The notes beneath the pieces are model-generated. The model was given only the letters and a program-made list of their open reading frames with translations. It did no database searches and was not told where the DNA came from. From Sphaerisporangium perillae (GTDB lineage Bacteria; Actinomycetota; Actinomycetes; Streptosporangiales; Streptosporangiaceae), in NCBI RefSeq assembly GCF_023276435.1, contig NZ_JALLPO010000018.1, positions 1-64,000 of the forward strand: a DNA stretch of 64,000 bases, given 5' to 3'. The position numbers and the translations under genes are program-made. How positions within the stretch are numbered: position 1 is the first letter of the stretch; each line of letters opens with the position of its first letter. Shown piece after piece: positions 1 to 7,693 of this stretch.

Positions 1-721
1 AGCGGAGGGGGAGGCTGCACAGGGCTTCCACGGCGGCGATGGTCGTGTCGGCGTCGCGGTGGTGCAGGCCGATGAGGCCGAGCGCGCGGGCGGCCTCGAT
101 GTTGGCCTCGATGTCGTCGATGAAGACGCACTCCTGCGGGAGCAGCCCGACGAGGCCGAGGGCGTGGTGGAAGATGCGCGGCTCGGGCTTGCGCATGCCG
201 ACCTCGCCGGAGATGACGACCTGGTCGAAGTAGTGGTCCCAGCCGTCCCGGGTGTAGTGGTTGCCCCAGGAGTTGGAGACCAGGCAGGTCGCAAGGCCCG
301 CAGATCGCGCGGCGCGCAGCATCTCGTACATCGGCTGCACCGGGCGGAATCCGGCGAACATCCGCGTGAGCAGCCCGTCGGCGACCGGTGGCGCGCCGTG
401 GCGGGTGACGAGCCGCGCGGCCAGGTCGCGTTCGAACGTCGCGACGTCGATCTCTCCGCGCTCCAGCGCGTGGATGGGGTTCTCGCCGTTTTCTCCACGC
501 TCCGGCGCGTGGATGGGGCTCACGCCGTTTTCTCCGCGCCCCGGCGCGTGGGTGGGGTTCCCGCTGGGGGCGCCGTCCTCGTAGGCGTGTCGTACGAGCG
601 CCCGCATGAGGTCGCGGTAGTGCACGGCGTCGATGCCGTCGGCCTCGAGCCATTCGGCGATCGCTTCGTGCAGGCTGGTGGTCAGCACGCCACCCCAGTC
701 GATCAGCACACCCTTCAGCAC
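1..721 (-). CDS. HAD-superfamily hydrolase (3' end beyond window)
   Basis: About 240 codons are visible; the C-terminus lies beyond the left edge. The start is a GTG preceded at good spacing by GAGGAG. The N-terminus reads KGVLIDWGGVLTT, a HAD motif I in which the second Asp is replaced by Gly, as in X-HAD proteins related to epoxide hydrolase N-domains. Later blocks fit HAD motifs II to IV: CLVSNSWGN, GMRKPEPRIF and ECVFIDDIEANI. The substrate cannot be told; it may be a sugar or nucleotide phosphatase, or without phosphatase activity because of the motif I change. The cap region carries a 13-residue tandem repeat (461..570). It precedes the NagZ/PTS genes on the same strand but is separated from nagZ by about 55 bases in the other direction of transcription order, so co-transcription is possible. 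Confidence 0.85.
   Translation of the reverse strand, partial: MLKGVLIDWGGVLTTSLHEAIAEWLEADGIDAVHYRDLMRALVRHAYEDGAPSGNPTHAPGRGENGVSPIHAPERGENGENPIHALERGEIDVATFERDLAARLVTRHGAPPVADGLLTRMFAGFRPVQPMYEMLRAARSAGLATCLVSNSWGNHYTRDGWDHYFDQVVISGEVGMRKPEPRIFHHALGLVGLLPQECVFIDDIEANIEAARALGLIGLHHRDADTTIAAVEALCSLPLR
461..570. repeat. 39-bp in-frame tandem repeat inside the HAD gene
   Basis: About 2.8 copies of a 39-bp unit, beginning ctccagcgcgtggatgggg and ctccggcgcgtggatgggg, lie head to tail from 461. On the coding strand they give 13-residue units of the type PIHAPERGENGEN. The unit is a multiple of three, so the reading frame is kept. It sits at the start of the HAD cap domain, where the family has variable length. 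Confidence 0.85.
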
Positions 722-777
722 GTCTGCTCCTCAGGTCCAGTTGAGCTGGGCCTTTCAGGGTAAGCCGAGTGGTCCGG

Positions 778-2514
778 CTACCCAGCGGCCAGCCCCACCG
801 GAAGGACCCCCTTCGGGGTGAGCGCGCCGGTCAGGGCCTTGGCCGCCGCCCTGAGAGAGGCGTCGCCGTCGGAGTAGACGGCCAGTGCCGAGTCGTAGCC
901 CCGCAGCCGCGCCAGCTCGTACGGGGCGCCCATCGACACCACGATCACCTTCTTGCCGGTCTCGCCCATCGCGGACACCAGGCGGGCCTGGGCGGGCCCC
1001 GCGTCCTTGGTCGTGACCACGACGGTGTCGGCCCGGGAGGCGGCCGACCGGGCGCTCGCGATCTGGGACGCCGTCGGGGTGTCGCCGGTGCCGGAGGCGG
1101 ACGCCCCGTCCAGCATGCCCGCGAGGCGCTTGCCGGCCGGGCCGGTGACCATCACGTGCCCCTTGACCGGGAGTCCTTTGATGCCCTTGACGGGGGTCAC
1201 GGAGCGGTCGGCGATGCCCTGGGCGGTCTTGCGGTGCTCGCCGGAGCGCACCACCTTGGCCGCCTCCCCGGAGCCCGCCAGGGGGCCGTCCAGGATGCCC
1301 CGGGCGGCCTTCAGCGTCAGCAGCCGCGTGACGGACCGGTCGAGCCGCTCGCGGGAGATGCGCCCGGACTTCACCGCGTCGAGCACAGCGCCGTAGGCCT
1401 TGCGGAAGTCGGGCGGCATGAGCAGCAGGTCCACGCCCGCGAGGATCGCCCGCACGGCCACCTCGGCGTCCCCGTACTTCTCGCGAACCCCCTGCATGTC
1501 CAGGGCGTCGGTGGTCACCACGCCGTCGTAGCCGAGCTTGTCGCGCAGCAGCCCGGTCAGGATGGGCTTGGACAGGGTCGCGGGGTCCCCTGAGGGGTCG
1601 AGCTTCGGCATCACGACGTGGGCGGACATCACGATGTCGACGCCGTGACGGGCGGCCGCCTTGAACGGGGGGGCGTCCAGCCGCTCCCACTGGGCGCGGG
1701 TGTGGCCGATGACGGGCAGGCCGCTGTGGCTGTCGACCTTGGTGTCGCCGTGCCCGGGGAAGTGCTTGGCGGCGCTGCCCACCCCCGCGTCGTGGAACCC
1801 GTCCACCGCGGCCCCGACCATGGCAGCGACCCGCGCCGGGTCGGATCCGTACGAGCGTGAGCCGATCACCGGGTTCGCCGGGTTGACGTTGACGTCGGCC
1901 ACCGGCGCGAAGTCCACGTTGATGCCGAGGGCGCGCAGTTCCTCGCCGGTGACCCGGGCCGCGGCGCGGGCGTCGCGGGGGTCGCGCGTGGCGCCGATGG
2001 CCATGCTTCCCGGCACGTCGGTGACGATGGGGCCGAGCCTCGAGACGACTCCGTTCTCCTGGTCGACCGCGATGATCAGGGGGGTCTTCGACGCCTTCTG
2101 CAGGCCGCGGGTCAGCGCGACCATCTGCTCGGCGCCGCTGACGTTCCCGGCCCAGGGGAACAGGATGACGCCGCCCGGGTGGTACTTCCTGATCGCCCCG
2201 GCGGGGGTGGCCGCGCCGAATCTGGCCTGGTTCTCGCTGTGGGACCCGTCGGCGCGCGGGCCGTACAGAACGGGCATGAACAGCTGGCCGACCTTCTCCG
2301 GAAGGCTCATCGCGGCGAGGGTCGCGGCGACCGAGGGACGGGGGGACGCGCTCGCCGACGGCGTCGCGGAGGCGGAGGCGGAGGCGGCGGTGCTGGTGGA
2401 AGGCCGCGCGCTCGTACGCGAAGGCGCCTGATCGGCCCTGGACGGCTCGCCGGCGCATCCGGCCGTCATCGTCGCGACCATCAGAAGCACCACTGCGGGG
2501 AGAGGACCAGCCAT
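778..2514 (-). CDS. nagZ: Beta-N-acetylhexosaminidase NagZ (GH3), lipoprotein
   Basis: 578-residue glycoside hydrolase family 3 protein. Residues 1-20 form a lipoprotein signal peptide ending in TAGC, with Cys20 as the likely lipidated residue. A Ser/Ala/Thr-rich linker follows to about residue 60, then the barrel domain. The NagZ signature KHFPGHGDTKVDSH, carrying the catalytic His/Asp loop, is present near residue 250, and TTDALDM with the nucleophile Asp near residue 335. The C-terminal part is a second alpha/beta domain, as in long Gram-positive NagZ forms. The enzyme should release terminal beta-GlcNAc from muropeptides or chitin-type glycans outside the cell. Its position beside the PTS genes suggests it supplies the GlcNAc they import. 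Start ATG has upstream GGTGGGGG. Confidence 0.92.
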   Translation of the reverse strand: MAGPLPAVVLLMVATMTAGCAGEPSRADQAPSRTSARPSTSTAASASASATPSASASPRPSVAATLAAMSLPEKVGQLFMPVLYGPRADGSHSENQARFGAATPAGAIRKYHPGGVILFPWAGNVSGAEQMVALTRGLQKASKTPLIIAVDQENGVVSRLGPIVTDVPGSMAIGATRDPRDARAAARVTGEELRALGINVDFAPVADVNVNPANPVIGSRSYGSDPARVAAMVGAAVDGFHDAGVGSAAKHFPGHGDTKVDSHSGLPVIGHTRAQWERLDAPPFKAAARHGVDIVMSAHVVMPKLDPSGDPATLSKPILTGLLRDKLGYDGVVTTDALDMQGVREKYGDAEVAVRAILAGVDLLLMPPDFRKAYGAVLDAVKSGRISRERLDRSVTRLLTLKAARGILDGPLAGSGEAAKVVRSGEHRKTAQGIADRSVTPVKGIKGLPVKGHVMVTGPAGKRLAGMLDGASASGTGDTPTASQIASARSAASRADTVVVTTKDAGPAQARLVSAMGETGKKVIVVSMGAPYELARLRGYDSALAVYSDGDASLRAAAKALTGALTPKGVLPVGLAAG

Positions 2515-2669
2515 GCCCCCACCGTAGCCGCGTCGTTCACCGGCGGTCGCCCCCGTCGCCGACCCCCCACCGGCCGGCCGGGGAGGGGTGAGCCCCGGCG
2601 GCGGTACGGCCGAGCGGTCGACGCCGCGGAGGCCCTGGTCAGCGGCGGGTCAGCAGCCCGGGTCGGCGT

Positions 2670-2683
2670 CCCAGAGCTCTGGG
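2670..2683. terminator. Short palindrome just after ptsI
   Basis: The 14-bp perfect palindrome cccagagctctggg lies 8 bases beyond the ptsI stop codon on the transcribed side. It could form a small hairpin and end the ptsH-ptsI transcript. There is no U-tract, which is common in high-GC actinobacteria, so the terminator call is tentative. Confidence 0.3.
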
Positions 2684-2691
2684 CCGGCGGC

Positions 2692-4362
2692 TCAGAGGCC
2701 CAGTTCGGCCAGCCCGAGGAGGTGGGCCCGGGCGGCGGTGCGGGCGGCTTCGGCGGTGCTCTCTGCCCGGGCGGCGACGGCGGCGGCCCGGCACTGGTCG
2801 AGCGTGTGCCGGGCCAGCGCGGCGCGTACCCAGGGCAGCGCCGGAGCGCCCATCGACAGCGAGGTCACGCCGAGGCCGACGAGCACGCAGGCGAGCGCCG
2901 GGTCGGAGCAGGCCTCGCCGCAGACGCCGCACGGGACGCCCGCCGAGGCGGCCATGGCCACCAGGTCGAGCAGGACGGGTTGCCAGGGGTCCTGGAAGGC
3001 GGTCAGCGCGCCCACCTCGCGGTCGGCCGCGAAGGCGTACTGCGCGAGGTCGTTGGTCCCGATGGAGAAGAAGTCGACTATGGGGGCGAGGTCGCCGGCC
3101 CGGAGCGCCGCGGCCGGAACCTCGATCATGATGCCCGCGGAGCGCAGGCCCGCGGCCCGGCACGCTCCCACGAACCAGGCGGCCTCCTCGGGGGTCGCCA
3201 CCATCGGGGCCATGACCTGGACCTGCGCGGACGCGTCCTGGGCGGCGCGCGCGAGCGCCTGGAGCTGCCCGACCATCACATCAGGAAATATGCGCAGGAT
3301 GCGCACGCCACGCTCGCCGAGGGCCGGGTTGGGCTCGTTCTCCGTGGGCGGGAGGAAGCCGAGCGGCTTGTCCCCGCCTGCGTCGAGCACGCGCACCACC
3401 ACCGGGCCGCCAGGGAAGGAGGAGAGGATCTCGCGGTAGGCCTGCTCCTGCTCCTCCTCCGAGGGCGCCTGGTCCCGGTCGAGGAAGAGGAACTCCGTGC
3501 GGTAGAGCCCGACGCCCTCGGCGCCGTATTCGAGGGCCGCCGCGAGGTCGCGCGGTCCCCCGATGTTCGCCAGCATGGCCACGGGCCACCCGTCCGCGGT
3601 CGCGCCCGGGCCGGTGGCCGTGGCCAGCGCCGTGTCGCGGGCCTCGGCGGCCTGGATCGTCATCGCGACCTCGTCCTCGGAGGGCAGCAGGCCGACCGTG
3701 CCGGTGGTGCCGTCGACCAGGACCAGCGTCCCGTTCACGATGGACGTCGCTCCCGCGCACGCCACGACGGCCGGTACTCCCATGGCGCGGGCGAGGATCG
3801 CGGTGTGGCTGGTCGGGCCGCCCTGCTCGGTGATGAAGGCGGCGACGATGTCCTTGGAGAGCAACGCGGTGTCGGCGGGCGCGAGGTCGTGGGCGACCAG
3901 CACGTACGGCTTCTCCGCCTCCTCGGGCAGCCCGGGCATCGGCCGCCCGGTCAGCTCGGCGATCACCCGGTCCCGGATGTCCTCCAGGTCGGCCACCCGC
4001 TGGCCGAGGTATCCCCCGATCTCCGCCAGGATGTCGTTGTATCTCATGAAAGCTTCGTAGACCGCCCGCTCGGCGGCCGTACCGGCGTTGATCAGCTCGC
4101 CGACCTCGGCGGACAGCACCGGATCGCGGGCGATCAGCGCCTGCGCGACGAGCACGTCCTGCGCGTCGCCGCCGGCCGCCTCACCGCGCGCCTCCAGCTC
4201 GGCGGCCACCCGCTCCACGGCCGCCTCCACCCGTGCCACCTCGGCCACCACATCGCCGCCGTGCCGCGATCCCGCGGCGGGCTCCGGGACGGCGGCGCCC
4301 AGAAGGTACGCCGGACCGTATCCCGCGCCGGGACTGACCCCGGCTCCCGTCATCCTCTCCAT
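2692..4362 (-). CDS. ptsI: PTS enzyme I (phosphoenolpyruvate-protein phosphotransferase)
   Basis: Enzyme I takes phosphate from PEP and passes it to HPr in the cytoplasm. From the chosen ATG the protein is 556 residues, the usual family length. The phosphorylatable His is in GGPTSHTAILARAMGVPAV (His186). The C-terminal PEP-binding barrel shows GVGLYRTEFLF, VVRVLDAGGDKP, SIGTNDLAQYAFAADRE and the Cys motif CGVCGEACSD. The frame remains open upstream to 4440, but that would overlap ptsH and add sequence unlike the family; MERMTGAGVSPG is the natural N-terminus. It lies 22 bases after ptsH on the same strand, so the two are an operon. Confidence 0.95.
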   Translation of the reverse strand: MERMTGAGVSPGAGYGPAYLLGAAVPEPAAGSRHGGDVVAEVARVEAAVERVAAELEARGEAAGGDAQDVLVAQALIARDPVLSAEVGELINAGTAAERAVYEAFMRYNDILAEIGGYLGQRVADLEDIRDRVIAELTGRPMPGLPEEAEKPYVLVAHDLAPADTALLSKDIVAAFITEQGGPTSHTAILARAMGVPAVVACAGATSIVNGTLVLVDGTTGTVGLLPSEDEVAMTIQAAEARDTALATATGPGATADGWPVAMLANIGGPRDLAAALEYGAEGVGLYRTEFLFLDRDQAPSEEEQEQAYREILSSFPGGPVVVRVLDAGGDKPLGFLPPTENEPNPALGERGVRILRIFPDVMVGQLQALARAAQDASAQVQVMAPMVATPEEAAWFVGACRAAGLRSAGIMIEVPAAALRAGDLAPIVDFFSIGTNDLAQYAFAADREVGALTAFQDPWQPVLLDLVAMAASAGVPCGVCGEACSDPALACVLVGLGVTSLSMGAPALPWVRAALARHTLDQCRAAAVAARAESTAEAARTAARAHLLGLAELGL

Positions 4363-4384
4363 GAGCGCCCGTCTCGCAACGGTC

Positions 4385-4642
4385 TCAGGGGGCCGAGACG
4401 ATCGCGGCCAGCTCGTCCAAGACCTGGTCGGCGCCGTCACCGTCGGCGTGGATCACGATGACCTCACCGTTCCTGACGTCCAGCGCCAAGATCGAGAGAA
4501 TGCTCTTGGCGCTGACGGGCGCGCCCCCCGGCTTGGCCACGGTGATGTCGATGGGCGCCTTGGCTGCGGTCTGCACGAACGTCGCCGCAGGGCGGGCGTG
4601 CAGGCCGACAGCTGACTCCACGATGACCTTGCGCTCGGCCAC
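4385..4642 (-). CDS. ptsH: PTS phosphocarrier protein HPr
   Basis: 85-residue HPr. The active site GLHARPAA gives His15 at the standard position. The region where Ser46 is phosphorylated in Firmicutes reads SAKSILSILAL, so a serine is present, but HPr kinase regulation is not established for actinobacteria. The start is GTG with GAGGAACC upstream. It is the first gene of the ptsH-ptsI operon and would hand phosphate from enzyme I to the EIIA encoded at 4979. A dre-like operator lies 25-36 bases upstream of the start. Confidence 0.95.
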   Translation of the reverse strand: MAERKVIVESAVGLHARPAATFVQTAAKAPIDITVAKPGGAPVSAKSILSILALDVRNGEVIVIHADGDGADQVLDELAAIVSAP

Positions 4643-4978
4643 GGTTCCTCCTCAAGCGGGTTCGGGCGGTCCAGACCACCCGTTTCACAAGCTGTACGGC
4701 TAGCACGTTATTCCGAAACACGCTTTATATCGGGAACGGCCAGCCAACGCCGGGCGGATCGGACGTGGCTGGATAGGCACGGACTGTTCGCTCGTGGTGG
4801 GCGTCACCCGGGCTCACTGGTCTCACTCCCAACTCGGGTGGCGAGGTCTCATCATCCCTCGAACAGTCATACCCGCCCCTCGCCCCACACGGCGAGGTCC
4901 ACCGGCGCCGGCTGCCACGGGTTCGGTCCTCCGGGGCCGATCCACGGCTCACGCTGCCCCATGCCGGCACCGCCGGCC
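4643..4978. other. Intergenic gap upstream of ptsH
   Basis: 336 bases without a convincing gene. It holds the ptsH ribosome binding site, a dre-like operator at 4667, and an AT-richer stretch around 4692-4735 that is the likeliest promoter area for ptsH-ptsI. No confident -35/-10 pair was found. A small hairpin (gccggc-acc-gccggc, 4963..4977) directly follows the EIIA stop codon and may attenuate the upstream transcript. Confidence 0.5.
4667..4678. promoter_or_regulatory. dre-like DasR operator upstream of ptsH
   Basis: The sequence cggtccagacca resembles the published DasR responsive element core TGGTCTAGACCA, differing at two positions in the left half. It lies in the ptsH leader just upstream of the ribosome binding site. 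Control of ptsH by DasR is known in Streptomyces; here it is inferred from this single imperfect site. Confidence 0.45.
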
Positions 4979-5431
4979 CTAGTCCCACCGGAACAGCTCC
5001 TCGCCCGCCCGTACGGCGCCGCCGGCCGCGAGGGTCGCGCGGACCGTGCCGGGACGGGCGTCCAGGGCGACCACCGGGCACAGCGGCGACCTGCCCCCCG
5101 CCGCGATCGCGCCGGGGTCCCAGGCGACGACGGGCTGCCCGGCGCGCACCCTGTCCCCCTCGCAGGCGAGGAGCCTGAACCCCTCGCCCTTGAGCAGCAC
5201 CGTGTCGATGCCCAGGTGGACCAGGACGGCCCTGCCGTCCTCGCCGCCGATCACGTAGGCGTGCGGGTGGAGCTTGAGGATCAGTCCCGAGATCGGGGCG
5301 AGCACCTCGCCCGGCTCCCTGGCCGGGTCGATGGCCGTCCCCGGCCCCACCAGGCCTTCGGAGAACACCGGATCGGGCACGGCGGCCAGCCCGACGACGT
5401 ACCCCGCCACCGGTGCGAGAACAGTCGTCAT
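4979..5431 (-). CDS. crr: PTS EIIA component, glucose/GlcNAc (Crr) type
   Basis: 150-residue EIIA-Glc family protein. The phosphoryl-accepting His is in AVLVHLGIDTVLL (His72), with the second active-site His in LKLHPHAYV. The N-terminus TTVLAPVAGYVV matches the family fold. It takes phosphate from HPr and passes it to EIIB. It follows the EIIB gene by about 25 bases on the same strand. The ATG has GGGAGTG upstream. EIIA, EIIB and EIIC are separate polypeptides here rather than fused. Confidence 0.93.
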   Translation of the reverse strand: MTTVLAPVAGYVVGLAAVPDPVFSEGLVGPGTAIDPAREPGEVLAPISGLILKLHPHAYVIGGEDGRAVLVHLGIDTVLLKGEGFRLLACEGDRVRAGQPVVAWDPGAIAAGGRSPLCPVVALDARPGTVRATLAAGGAVRAGEELFRWD

Positions 5432-5455
5432 GTCACTCCCACCCGGCGCGGGGTC

Positions 5456-5692
5456 TCAGTCGATGAGATCGTCGATGTCGGAGGCGATCGTGTCGGCGTC
5501 CGGCCCCACCACGACCTGGACGACGTTGCCCGCCGCCATGACGCCGTGGGCGCCGGCGGCCCTCAGCGCGGCATGGTCCACCTTGGAGGCGTCACGCACC
5601 TCGGTGCGGAGGCGGGTGATGCACGGCTCTATGTCGATGATGTTGTCGACGCCACCGAGCCCGGCGATGATCGCGTTGGCGTCTGCCGCCAT
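5456..5692 (-). CDS. PTS EIIB component, glucose/GlcNAc type
   Basis: 78-residue EIIB domain as a free-standing protein. The phosphorylated cysteine is Cys24 in IEPCITRLRTEV, the family signature. The start at 5692 is chosen because a perfect AATGAGGAGGAC ribosome binding site precedes it; an upstream in-frame ATG at 5707 overlaps that site. EIIB receives phosphate from EIIA and gives it to the sugar bound by the EIIC at 7694. It lies between the deaminase gene (40 bases upstream) and EIIA, forming a three-gene minus-strand operon. Confidence 0.92.
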   Translation of the reverse strand: MAADANAIIAGLGGVDNIIDIEPCITRLRTEVRDASKVDHAALRAAGAHGVMAAGNVVQVVVGPDADTIASDIDDLID

Positions 5693-5732
5693 GTCCGTCC
5701 TCCTCATTACGCCCGAGGCAAAGCTAGCGGCG

Positions 5733-6767
5733 CTATTCGGTCTGCGTCACCTTGTTCAGGCCGCGAGGAGAATCGGGGTCGATGCCCCGCCGGCGGGCGA
5801 GGGCCTCGGTCAGCAGCTGCCCCGGCACGATGAGGCCCATCGGCGCCACCCACTCGGGCAGCGCGGGACCGTTGAGCGCCGCCGTGGCGGCCCCGGCGAG
5901 CTCGGGGCCGCCGCCGACGCTGTACGCCGACGCCCCTGCGCCGGTCACCCGCCGGGCCAGGGCCACGGTGCCGGGCAGCGTGGGGCCCTCGTCGGCCGCG
6001 ACCAGCAGCGCGGGCGTGCGCTCGTCCACGACCGCGATCGGGCCGTGCAGCAGGTCGGCGTACGACAGGCCCATGGCGTGCAGGTAACACGCCTCCTTGA
6101 GCTTGAGCGCGGTCTCCAGGGCGGTGGAGAACGCCATGCCGCGGCCGGAGACCACGACGCCGGACACGTCGGCCAGCCCCTCCACCACGGCGTCGAGGTC
6201 GCCCGGATCGGCGATCAGCTGCTCGACGGCGTCCGGGACGCGGTCTAGGTCGGCGGCGTCCACATCCGCGCCGAGGCCGAGAGCCAGCACGGCGAGGGCC
6301 GCGAGCTGGGTGGTGTAGGTCTTGGTGGCCGGGACGGCCTTCTCCTCGCCCGCCTGCGTGCACAGCGCCAGGTGGGCGACCTCGGCGAGCGGCGACCGCT
6401 CTCCGCCGTTGGTGATCGCGACCGTGCCGGCGCCGCAGTCCCTGGCCCAGGCCAGGGTCTCGACGATCTCCTCGGTCTTGCCCGACTGGGAGAGCGCGAC
6501 GGCGAGCACGCCGGTGAGGTCGAGCTTGCGCTTGTAGGTCGTCGCGATGGAGGGCGCGGCCAGCGAGGACATCCGGCCCGCGTGCGCCTCGATCAGGTAG
6601 CGGCCGTAGACCGCGGCGTTGTCGGAGGTGCCCCTGGCGATGAAGATGAGCTGCCGGGTCTGCCCGGCCAGGGCCTTAACCTCGCCGATCCTCGGCAGCA
6701 GGGCATCGAGGGTGGCTCTCAGCGCGGCCGGCTGCTCGGCTATCTCGCTGCGCATCTTGGTCATCAT
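5733..6767 (-). CDS. SIS-domain glucosamine-6-phosphate deaminase (NagB-II type)
   Basis: 344-residue protein with two SIS domains, related to the isomerase half of GlmS but lacking the glutaminase domain. Diagnostic blocks are IFIARGTSDNAAVYG, ALSQSGKTEEIVETL (sugar-phosphate-binding Ser/Thr loop), AVPATKTYTT and, in the second domain, VVSGRGMAFSTALE. In PTS/DasR contexts such proteins usually deaminate glucosamine-6-P to fructose-6-P, replacing the unrelated NagB. An AgaS-like or fructosamine-type specificity cannot be excluded. It is the first gene of the minus-strand operon with EIIB and EIIA, and starts about 90 bases from the dre palindrome. Start ATG has AAGGA upstream. Confidence 0.85.
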   Translation of the reverse strand: MMTKMRSEIAEQPAALRATLDALLPRIGEVKALAGQTRQLIFIARGTSDNAAVYGRYLIEAHAGRMSSLAAPSIATTYKRKLDLTGVLAVALSQSGKTEEIVETLAWARDCGAGTVAITNGGERSPLAEVAHLALCTQAGEEKAVPATKTYTTQLAALAVLALGLGADVDAADLDRVPDAVEQLIADPGDLDAVVEGLADVSGVVVSGRGMAFSTALETALKLKEACYLHAMGLSYADLLHGPIAVVDERTPALLVAADEGPTLPGTVALARRVTGAGASAYSVGGGPELAGAATAALNGPALPEWVAPMGLIVPGQLLTEALARRRGIDPDSPRGLNKVTQTE

Positions 6768-6833
6768 CGGTGCCCGTCCTTCGGCTGCGGAGGGCGAGAT
6801 CGGGCCGTTATCGATCCGTCGCCGGTCCGTACG

Positions 6834-6839
6834 TTGACA
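6834..6839 (+). promoter_or_regulatory. Consensus -35 box of the dasR-like gene
   Basis: TTGACA matches the sigma-70-type -35 consensus exactly. With a 17-18 base spacer the -10 region would fall at about 6857-6863 (tctagt), inside the dre palindrome. Bound DasR would therefore cover the -10 element, giving autorepression. The -10 is not a strong match. Confidence 0.5.
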
Positions 6840-6854
6840 CTCATTTCTGGCGTG

Positions 6855-6876
6855 TGGTCTAGTCCGGACTAGACCA
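6855..6876. promoter_or_regulatory. Perfect 22-bp dre palindrome (DasR operator)
   Basis: tggtctag-tccgga-ctagacca is its own reverse complement over all 22 bases. TGGTCT/AGACCA half-sites are the hallmark of DasR, NagR and YvoA operators. Here the halves are 10 bases apart instead of directly abutting, and each half is extended to tggtctag. It lies between the divergent deaminase-EIIB-EIIA and dasR-EIIC transcripts and probably controls both. Confidence 0.85.
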
Positions 6877-6924
6877 GCACAAACCTTAACTCATCCCCGC
6901 ACAGAGATCGAGAGGAGGACAACA

Positions 6925-7665
6925 GTGGCCCAGATCGACCCCGACAGCCCCGTGCCGAAGTACTTCCAGCTTCGCGAGATCCTCCTCGACCTCATCGAGA
7001 GCAACGAGCTTTCCATCGGAGCGGCGATCCCCTCCGAACGGGAGCTCTGCCAGCGTTTCGGCCTGTCACGGATGACTGTACGCCAGGCGGTCGATCATCT
7101 GGTGTCCGAGGGGCGGCTGCACCGCGTCGCGGGCAAGGGCACCTTCGTGGCCCGTCCGAAGATCGAGATGGCGCTGCGGCTCACCTCCTTCAGCGACGAC
7201 ATGCGGGCCCGGGGCATGGAGCCCGGCTCCCGCGACCTGGATCGGCGGGTGGTCCGGGCCAGCGCCCACCTGGCACGCGAACTCGGCATCCAGCCGGGCG
7301 AGGCCGTGCACTTCATCGAGCGGCTGCGCACGGCGGACGGGGAGCCGCTGTGCATCGAGCGGGCCCACATCCCGGTCTCCTTCGCGCCCGACCTGGGCTC
7401 CCACGACCTGTCCGGCCGATCCCTGTACGCGCTGCTCGAGTCACGCCACGGGGTGGTGCTGGACGCGGGAGAGCTGACCATCGACGGCGGCATCGCCGAC
7501 CCCGGCGACGCCGACCTGCTCAAGCTGCCGCGAGGCGGCGCCGTGCTGCTCCTCCAGCGCCGGTCGTTCTCCGGCGGCGTCTGCGTCGAGTTCGGGGTCT
7601 CGACCTACCGTGCCGATCGGTACCAGCTCCGCACGGTGCTGGAGATTCCGACGCGGCGCAGCTAG
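6925..7665 (+). CDS. dasR: GntR/UTRA family regulator, DasR-like
   Basis: 246-residue HutC-subfamily GntR regulator. Residues about 8-75 form the winged helix, with PKYFQLREILLDLIES and RFGLSRMTVRQAVDHLVSEG as DNA-contacting parts. Residues about 95-238 form the UTRA effector domain, which in DasR and NagR binds GlcN-6-P or GlcNAc-6-P. The GTG start has AGAGGAGGAC at ideal spacing. The gene is divergent from the deaminase-PTS operon, shares a dre palindrome with it, and is followed after 28 bases by the EIIC gene. DasR is a global regulator of chitin/GlcNAc use and development in Streptomyces; orthology here rests on context and similarity. Confidence 0.88.
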   Translation: MAQIDPDSPVPKYFQLREILLDLIESNELSIGAAIPSERELCQRFGLSRMTVRQAVDHLVSEGRLHRVAGKGTFVARPKIEMALRLTSFSDDMRARGMEPGSRDLDRRVVRASAHLARELGIQPGEAVHFIERLRTADGEPLCIERAHIPVSFAPDLGSHDLSGRSLYALLESRHGVVLDAGELTIDGGIADPGDADLLKLPRGGAVLLLQRRSFSGGVCVEFGVSTYRADRYQLRTVLEIPTRRS

Positions 7666-7693
7666 CCTCCCTTCCCATATCTGGAGGAAGCCG

